From the IMG/VR virus record IMGVR_UViG_3300009551_000071, positions 1 to 43,931 of that record: 43,931 bases of DNA, one strand, 5' to 3'. The translations under genes were made by a program, and so were the position numbers. The DNA is from a virus. Below the pieces are notes generated by a model. It ran no database searches, was not told the origin of the DNA, and worked only from the letters and a program-made list of their open reading frames with translations. Shown piece by piece: positions 39,744 to 43,931 of the stretch; the first letter of the stretch is position 1; every line of letters begins with the position of its first letter.

Positions 39744-40193
39744 ATGAAACAAGAAACAGAAGAATTAACAATGTCTGGTTTGATTCGCGGCCTCCGTGCT
39801 TGCGCTGACTGGCTGGAGCTCACCCCGAACGTTCCGCTCCCTTATGATCCGAAGTTGCAGATTTTCTCTGTCAACACGAAAGAGGACATTGCCGCTCTCG
39901 CCCGCAAGATGGGGAAATGCGATAAGGTTTTCAGTAACGAAATGTTCAGCGTCGTGAAGCACTTCGGGCCTTTCAAGGTGCAGGGAGTTGCTTACCGAGC
40001 CCAGGTATGTGAACGGGTCGTGGTGGGCTATGAAACCGTTGAGATTCCGGCGCAGCCCGCAAAGCCAGCGGAGACACTGGCCCGCGAAATCGTGGAATGG
40101 AAATGCGGTTCCCTGATGACGACTGTTGAGGTTCAGAAGGAACTCGCGGCGGCTCCCCTCCTGTTAACCGAATCCGAAGAGGTGCCGTTTTGA
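39744..40193 (+). CDS. Hypothetical early protein
   Basis: 149 residues from ATG 39744; ATG 39771 (MSGLIRGLRACADW) is an alternative. ALARKMGKCDKVFSNEMFSV, then HFGPFKV and YRAQVCERVVVGYETVEIP resemble a protein type I have seen in other phages and actinobacterial genomes, without known function. First gene of the early operon under the octad promoter; TTGA overlap with the next. Confidence 0.65.
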   Translation: MKQETEELTMSGLIRGLRACADWLELTPNVPLPYDPKLQIFSVNTKEDIAALARKMGKCDKVFSNEMFSVVKHFGPFKVQGVAYRAQVCERVVVGYETVEIPAQPAKPAETLAREIVEWKCGSLMTTVEVQKELAAAPLLLTESEEVPF

Positions 40194-40456
40194 ACTCGCG
40201 CACGCAGTCCCCATCTGCGCTCCACCCCGTACCGGGCGACGGGGGCGCAACCCCGGTAAAATCTGAAGTCATTTGGGTGGATTGCCCGAACTGCAAATCA
40301 CCCATGCGGGCCGACCGCGATGAATGCCGGAACTGCGGGCATGACGTTCGCGGGCTCTGCCGGTATTGCGGACAGACACATTGCACCTGCGACGGAGTTA
40401 CGCGGATGATTGCCGACCGTGAGCGCAATCTGGCCGGGAAGGTGAGGTACATCTGA
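40190..40456 (+). CDS. Double zinc-ribbon protein
   Basis: 88 residues from TTG in a 4-base overlap. DCPNCKSPMRADRDECRNCG is one zinc ribbon and LCRYCGQTHCTC a second. Short basic C-terminus. Probably binds nucleic acid; partner unknown. Next ATG overlaps its last base. Confidence 0.65.
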   Translation: MNSRTQSPSALHPVPGDGGATPVKSEVIWVDCPNCKSPMRADRDECRNCGHDVRGLCRYCGQTHCTCDGVTRMIADRERNLAGKVRYI

Positions 40457-40662
40457 TGAAACGGAGACCGAACGGCACGCTGACGCGGGTGGAAATGTTC
40501 CGGCTCAAATTCAAAAGCCAGACCTACACCTACAACTTTTTCCGTGGCGCATGGGAGCGCAGATTCGGAGGCTTGGACGCCTACGGCGTGCTGGTGTCCC
40601 AGTTCCCGCACTGGCGCTCTTATGATACTGGGCACGTCAAGCCATCAGTGGAGGCAGCGTGA
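40456..40662 (+). CDS. 68-residue hypothetical protein
   Basis: Basic and aromatic (FRLKFKSQTYTYNFFRGAWE). GTGA overlap with the next gene. No family recognised; composition would suit nucleic-acid binding. Confidence 0.55.
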   Translation: MKRRPNGTLTRVEMFRLKFKSQTYTYNFFRGAWERRFGGLDAYGVLVSQFPHWRSYDTGHVKPSVEAA

Positions 40663-40802
40663 CGTACTGTCATTGCGGCGACTACTGCGAATGGTGCAGA
40701 CCCGACCTGTGCGAATCATTGAGCCCTTCGGAAGCAGAAGCTATTCACCGGGCGATCAGGCGGGAAGAGGCAGCAGAAGCGGCTGCGGAGCGTGGCGAAT
40801 GA
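40659..40802 (+). CDS. 47-residue Cys-rich protein
   Basis: MTYCHCGDYCEWCRPDLC provides six Cys and one His within the first 18 residues, probably a compact zinc site, followed by an acidic/Ala helix. Linked by 4-base overlaps on both sides. Function unknown. Confidence 0.55.
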   Translation: MTYCHCGDYCEWCRPDLCESLSPSEAEAIHRAIRREEAAEAAAERGE

Positions 40803-41083
40803 TCCTCGGACCAGACGCAAAGCCGATCGAAGGCACGCAGCCAGAAACCTCGGCCCGACAGGTTGAGATAGTTCGCTCGGTGTCGTTCAAGCTCAATCTC
40901 GGCAACTATCAGAGCATGGATTTTTTCTGTTCGCAGAAAGCGGCATGTCTGCCGGAAGAGGCGGACACGGTGAGCGCCGATCTCTACGAATGGTGCTTTG
41001 ATCAGGTCATGCAGTCCGCGAACGAAGTGAAGGCGAAGCAACTGAAGAAAGAGGCCCAACGGGCCGAAAGGAATGTAGCGTAA
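40799..41083 (+). CDS. Hypothetical early protein
   Basis: 94 residues from ATG 40799. SVSFKLNLGNYQSMDFFCSQ is a strand-rich core seen in small phage proteins next to SSB genes; the C-terminal half is a charged helix (EVKAKQLKKEAQRAERN). Shares its last base with the SSB-like start. Role probably in replication or recombination, inferred from place. Confidence 0.6.
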   Translation: MILGPDAKPIEGTQPETSARQVEIVRSVSFKLNLGNYQSMDFFCSQKAACLPEEADTVSADLYEWCFDQVMQSANEVKAKQLKKEAQRAERNVA

Positions 41084-41604
41084 TGGCAATTGTGGCAAAA
41101 GCAGGAGCGAGTTTTGAAGTGTGCCCGGCTGGTTCGTATTCGGCGGTGTGTTGCGACATAGTTGATATGGGGCTCGTGGAAACGAACTATTCCGGCAAGG
41201 TGAAGAAACAGCACAAGGTTCGTGTCATTTGGCAGGTTGATGAAAAGAAGTCATCCGGCGAACGATTTCAGGTTTCCAAGCGGTATACCCTGAGCCTTCA
41301 CGAAAAAGCGGCTCTCCGCAAGGATCTGGAGTCATGGCGCGGTGTTCCGTTTTCCGAAGAACAACTCGGCGGATGGGACATCGAAGCGGTTCTGAACGCG
41401 CCCTGCATGGTCAGCATCGTCCAGAATGCGGCCAACGGCAGTGTGTACGCCAACGTGACTGCGATCATGCGACTTCCCAAAGGAATGACCCCTCTGACCG
41501 TGGACCCGGCTTACGTCCGCGTGCAGGATCGTCCGAAGGATGGGGAACAGGCACCTCCAGACGACGGCGAGTGGCACGCGACCGATGACGACGTTCCTTT
41601 TTAG
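41083..41604 (+). CDS. Single-stranded DNA-binding-like protein
   Basis: 173 residues. Beta-rich domain (KKQHKVRVIWQVDE, VSKRYTLSLHEKAALRKDLE) and an acidic disordered tail ending ATDDDVPF, the same kind of tip as the SSB C-terminus (DDDIPF) that recruits replication partners. No homologous motif proves DNA binding, but the tail and the early location agree. It would coat ssDNA during replication and recombination. Confidence 0.7.
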   Translation: MAIVAKAGASFEVCPAGSYSAVCCDIVDMGLVETNYSGKVKKQHKVRVIWQVDEKKSSGERFQVSKRYTLSLHEKAALRKDLESWRGVPFSEEQLGGWDIEAVLNAPCMVSIVQNAANGSVYANVTAIMRLPKGMTPLTVDPAYVRVQDRPKDGEQAPPDDGEWHATDDDVPF

Positions 41605-41680
41605 TTCCCGCTTGTCTGGTAATTCCCTTGCTGCATGATGTTACGGAACAGCGAGTGGAGGTCGATGCAGATGGCGGATT

Positions 41681-41709
41681 AGCCCGGCGTTCTCGCAGCG
41701 CGCCGGGCT
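41681..41709 (+). repeat. Perfect 9-bp inverted repeat
   Basis: AGCCCGGCG (41681-41689) pairs with CGCCGGGCT (41701-41709); loop of 11 nt. Followed by TAACC, so a weak terminator at most. It stands just after the SSB-like gene. Confidence 0.6.
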
Positions 41710-41761
41710 TAACCAGGTTGACGCGGCTGGCGTCGCCCTCCGGTGGGCTAGTTGGATCACG

Positions 41762-41775
41762 GTACAGCGCTGTAC
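41762..41775. promoter_or_regulatory. Operator-like palindrome
   Basis: GTACAGCGCTGTAC is a perfect 14-bp palindrome whose core TACAGCGCTGTA differs from the operator at 39388 (TACAACGTTGTA) only in the two symmetric central positions. No clear -10 follows. Confidence 0.55.
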
Positions 41776-41887
41776 AAAACTGCCGCCGACAACCGGGTAA
41801 TAAACCAGCAAGTCCGAGAGCGTAACTGCGAGGTCGGGCGAACGCGGGGCGGCGCGTAATCCGCCCACAATTTCAATCGGAGGTCGG

Positions 41888-42091
41888 ATGGCAGACACAG
41901 CAGCATTCAAACAAGTATTGAAAGATGCCTCAGACGAAGAGGCGAAAGAGTTGTATGGGTGGGCGACCGTGTGTATGGAGGTCCGCGGATTGATCCCGCT
42001 GGCCGGGACGCGCAAGCGCCGGTCTGATGCCGGTCAGCCGCGCACCACGAATACAGGGGATCAGTTGCAACTCAGGGAGCCGGGACAATGA
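41888..42091 (+). CDS. 67-residue hypothetical protein
   Basis: GGAGG 5 nt before ATG. Helical N-terminus (AAFKQVLKDASDEEAKELYG), basic centre. Overlaps the Gp157-like gene by 4 bases. Not recognised. Confidence 0.55.
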   Translation: MADTAAFKQVLKDASDEEAKELYGWATVCMEVRGLIPLAGTRKRRSDAGQPRTTNTGDQLQLREPGQ

Positions 42092-42906
42092 GCGAACTGA
42101 ATCTGTCTCTCTTTCAGATCGAAGACGGGCTGCGGGATCTGTACGCGATGCGCGAAGAGGCGCGGGAACGATATGCCGATTCCTTCGGACGGCCTGAACA
42201 CGAGGACGCATCGAAAGAACTGGATGTGATCGAAAAGGCCATCTGCGATTACATCGGCGCGGAGCTTCGCAAGGTGGACGGCACCGCAGACTTCATGCTG
42301 ATGCTGGACCGCCTCTGCCACGAGCCGCGCGAACGCAAGGGAGCCACAGAGCGCTGCGAGATCGACCGGGAGATAGACCGCCTGAAGGCGCGGCGGGAAC
42401 AATTGCGGGGCGTTCTGGAGCACATTCAGGAGTCGGTAAAATTCGTCATGCAGGGTATGCAATGGCGCGATGGGAAGCCGAAGAAACTGGAAGGCGTGCG
42501 GCACTCAATCACGCTTCGCGGCAACGGCGGCGCACAGCCAGTTGAGATCACAGACGAAAGCCTGGTGCAGGATGATTTCAAGCGCATCACATTGACGCTG
42601 AATCTGGAATTCGCCAGCAAACTCATGGTCTCGTTGGCCATGGAGGGCTGGCAAGACGAGGCGGATTTCGAGGTACTTCGCGAAGCGTTCGACAAAGGTA
42701 AGTGCGAGGTCAGCAAGTCCGCTATTGCGGCAGCACTCGAAAAGCCGTGTCCGCGCTGCGACGGTAAAACCTTCGTTACCGTGCAGGATACGTGGAGCAA
42801 AGGTCACACGGAAGACGTTCAGTGCAGTGCGTGTGGCGGCAGTGGAAAGCAGGGAATACCCGGCGCTCGATTGGCTCCGCGTGGGGAAAGTCTGGTGGTT
42901 AAATGA
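42088..42906 (+). CDS. Gp157-like protein with DnaJ-type zinc finger
   Basis: 272 residues, ATGA overlap. Coiled-coil N-terminal half and the segment VRHSITLRGNGGAQPVEITD match siphovirus Gp157 proteins, which lie in early regions of many phages. Residues about 225-260 add CPRCDGKTF and CSACGGSGK, a DnaJ-like zinc module not usual for Gp157. Likely early replication or recombination accessory factor. Family fair, function not established. Confidence 0.68.
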   Translation: MSELNLSLFQIEDGLRDLYAMREEARERYADSFGRPEHEDASKELDVIEKAICDYIGAELRKVDGTADFMLMLDRLCHEPRERKGATERCEIDREIDRLKARREQLRGVLEHIQESVKFVMQGMQWRDGKPKKLEGVRHSITLRGNGGAQPVEITDESLVQDDFKRITLTLNLEFASKLMVSLAMEGWQDEADFEVLREAFDKGKCEVSKSAIAAALEKPCPRCDGKTFVTVQDTWSKGHTEDVQCSACGGSGKQGIPGARLAPRGESLVVK

Positions 42907-43130
42907 GAGCTTTTGTTGTGACGATAAGGCCCGGTACATCGGATCGCTACACCGACAGCGTGTGGCTCTCCGAGGACCACGCGAATCAAAGAGTTTCAGA
43001 CCTCACTGAAGAATTCGCGCGGCGTGGCAAAGGGTCCGTATCGACCAAGGCAACTAACGAAGGCTGGGCCGTTTGGGTCAGTGGAATCACGATTCAGGAT
43101 GGCTGCATAGTTGACGCGAAAGCTAAGTAG
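42903..43130 (+). CDS. 75-residue hypothetical protein
   Basis: ATGA overlap with the Gp157-like gene. Small alpha/beta protein (MRAFVVTIRPGTSDRYTDSV). 24 bases separate it from the next gene, which has its own GGAGG. Not recognised. Confidence 0.55.
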   Translation: MRAFVVTIRPGTSDRYTDSVWLSEDHANQRVSDLTEEFARRGKGSVSTKATNEGWAVWVSGITIQDGCIVDAKAK

Positions 43131-43154
43131 TCCGCGCGGAGGCGCGATAAACGA

Positions 43155-43781
43155 ATGAGCAAAACACTGAAAACGGTAAACGCGCTCTTGATCGGATTCG
43201 GGCGCAAGAAAGATTCTTCCGGCTGGGCGCGGGTGAAGTTCCAACTGACAGCCGCTGTCACGAAATCTCTCGGCTGGCCCGATATGCCGGAAGGCACGGC
43301 GGAATGGATTCCCGACGTCGATACCCTGAAAGCGTCCGTGGTGGAGTTGACGCCGAACGCGCCGGAACTCGCGAAACATGCGATGGAATTCGACTGCCAG
43401 ACGATTGGCGATTTCATGGTCCAGCGCAAGAAAAAGAAGGCGGGAAAGAACTCCGTCAAAGCGGACAAGACCGTGACGGAGGTCGCCTGCCTGATTACGT
43501 TCGCGGACCCGCTGGGTTGCGCCAAGTTGGAGCAATACAAGCTATCCGCCGCGCGGTCAGAAATGACGGTGACCTACACGCCGGAACCGACGCAGGACGA
43601 ATTGCCGGGCACGCGGGTAGACGTGGTATCCGGTGAAGTCCACGCAACGAAAGAGCAGCGGCAAGCGCAGATGGAAATCACCGAAGTAAACCCGGCACCG
43701 ACGGCGGCCGAAAAAAAGAAACAGCGCGAAGTTGAGCGCGAGAAAATGGCGGAACTCCGCAAGCGGATTGAAAAGAAGTGA
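43155..43781 (+). CDS. Hypothetical early protein upstream of RusA
   Basis: 208 residues with GGAGG upstream. N-terminal beta-rich domain (ARVKFQLTAAVTKSLGWPDM), then a basic KKKKAG segment and a long charged C-terminal helix (KKKQREVEREKMAELRKRIE). Its stop overlaps the RusA GTG. The place suggests a role in recombination, but no recombinase motif is visible. Confidence 0.6.
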   Translation: MSKTLKTVNALLIGFGRKKDSSGWARVKFQLTAAVTKSLGWPDMPEGTAEWIPDVDTLKASVVELTPNAPELAKHAMEFDCQTIGDFMVQRKKKKAGKNSVKADKTVTEVACLITFADPLGCAKLEQYKLSAARSEMTVTYTPEPTQDELPGTRVDVVSGEVHATKEQRQAQMEITEVNPAPTAAEKKKQREVEREKMAELRKRIEKK

Positions 43782-43931
43782 CGATCACGGTTTACGGTCT
43801 GCCAGCTCCACAGGGATCGAAGCGGGCCTTCGTGCTCAAAGGAACCAACCGCGCTGTGATGGTGGAATCGTCCAAAAACGTCAAGCCGTGGCGCGCGGCG
43901 GTACAAGCCGAGGTGCTGGCCCTGTTCCCCA
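43778..43931 (+). CDS. rusA: RusA-family resolvase, N-terminal part (continues at window start)
   Basis: GTG start in GTGA overlap with the preceding gene. TVYGLPAPQGSKRAF is the RusA family N-terminus (GxPxPQxSKR), followed by a basic helix (KNVKPWRAAVQ). The frame runs off the window after 51 codons plus one base, and the base joins bases 1-2 of the window to make Asn52. Together both parts give a normal 145-residue enzyme. Confidence 0.92.
   Translation, partial: MTITVYGLPAPQGSKRAFVLKGTNRAVMVESSKNVKPWRAAVQAEVLALFP

Larger units (their letters stand above)
41605..41887. other. Structured non-coding region
   Basis: 283 bases without a convincing gene. It holds a 9-bp perfect hairpin AGCCCGGCG/CGCCGGGCT (41681-41709), a small hairpin GACGC/GCGTC (near 41720-41734) and the operator-like palindrome at 41762-41775. 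No T-run follows the big hairpin. Candidates are a replication origin, a structured RNA or a regulatory leader. The last bases supply GGAGG for ATG 41888. Confidence 0.45.

Noticed and set aside
41605-41887. A tRNA or other known RNA gene
   Set aside because: No clover-leaf, T-arm or CCA end could be found; the hairpins do not fit a tRNA.

Overview
The window looks like the complete genome of a tailed dsDNA phage (class Caudoviricetes, siphovirus type), cut open inside one gene. The last 154 bases encode the first 51 codons plus one base of a RusA-family resolvase, and bases 1-284 continue it in exact frame to its stop. The molecule therefore closes on itself, as expected of a circularly permuted or circularised phage genome. 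It is G+C rich by eye. Genes are packed with ATGA, GTGA and TTGA overlaps. The host cannot be named from the sequence: a Gram-negative host is plausible, and an acidobacterial one is only a guess from the style of a few secreted or propeller-like proteins.

Layout. (1) 43155-2620: end of the early module, RusA and small unknown genes, one with a helix-turn-helix. (2) 2595-5750: cytosine-C5 DNA methyltransferase, then small and large terminase. (3) 5794-16147: a large accessory island between terminase and portal. It encodes GDP-mannose 4,6-dehydratase and GDP-L-fucose synthase, four glycosyltransferase-like proteins, two FkbM-type and one further methyltransferase, a radical SAM protein, an HNH protein and several micro-proteins. 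(4) 16199-18070: an operon of micro-genes, one of which is a ClpX-like zinc finger with an in-frame TGA at a zinc-binding position. (5) 18045-18702: two genes on the minus strand. (6) 18733-26324: Mu-like head module (portal, KTSC protein, minor head protein, gp10-like protein, maturation protease/scaffold, decoration protein, major capsid). (7) 26412-30304: connectors and neck genes, two signal-peptide genes and a GH24 lysozyme. (8) 30297-30734: HNH homing-type endonuclease on the minus strand. (9) 30862-38973: tail tube, tail chaperones with a -1 frameshift, tape measure, a 1262-residue tail protein carrying an inserted seven-bladed propeller, and a collagen-like fibre. (10) 39000-43154: a small late gene, a terminator, a small ribbon-helix-helix-like regulator and the early operon (SSB-like and Gp157-like proteins).

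How the parts work together. The island can make GDP-L-fucose from host GDP-mannose and transfer and modify sugars. A natural acceptor within the genome is the Thr-rich Gly-X-Thr collagen-like fibre, although a host surface glycan is also possible. Control appears to run through unusual promoters: a -10 box only 6-10 nt before the start codon (leaderless mRNAs), five of them overlapped by tandem 8-bp operator repeats that also sit in front of the small regulator gene. A perfect canonical parS site (TGTTTCACGTGAAACA) lies inside a minus-strand gene, while I see no integrase, repressor, ParA/ParB, DNA polymerase or helicase. This suggests strong dependence on the host, possibly including use of host ParB.
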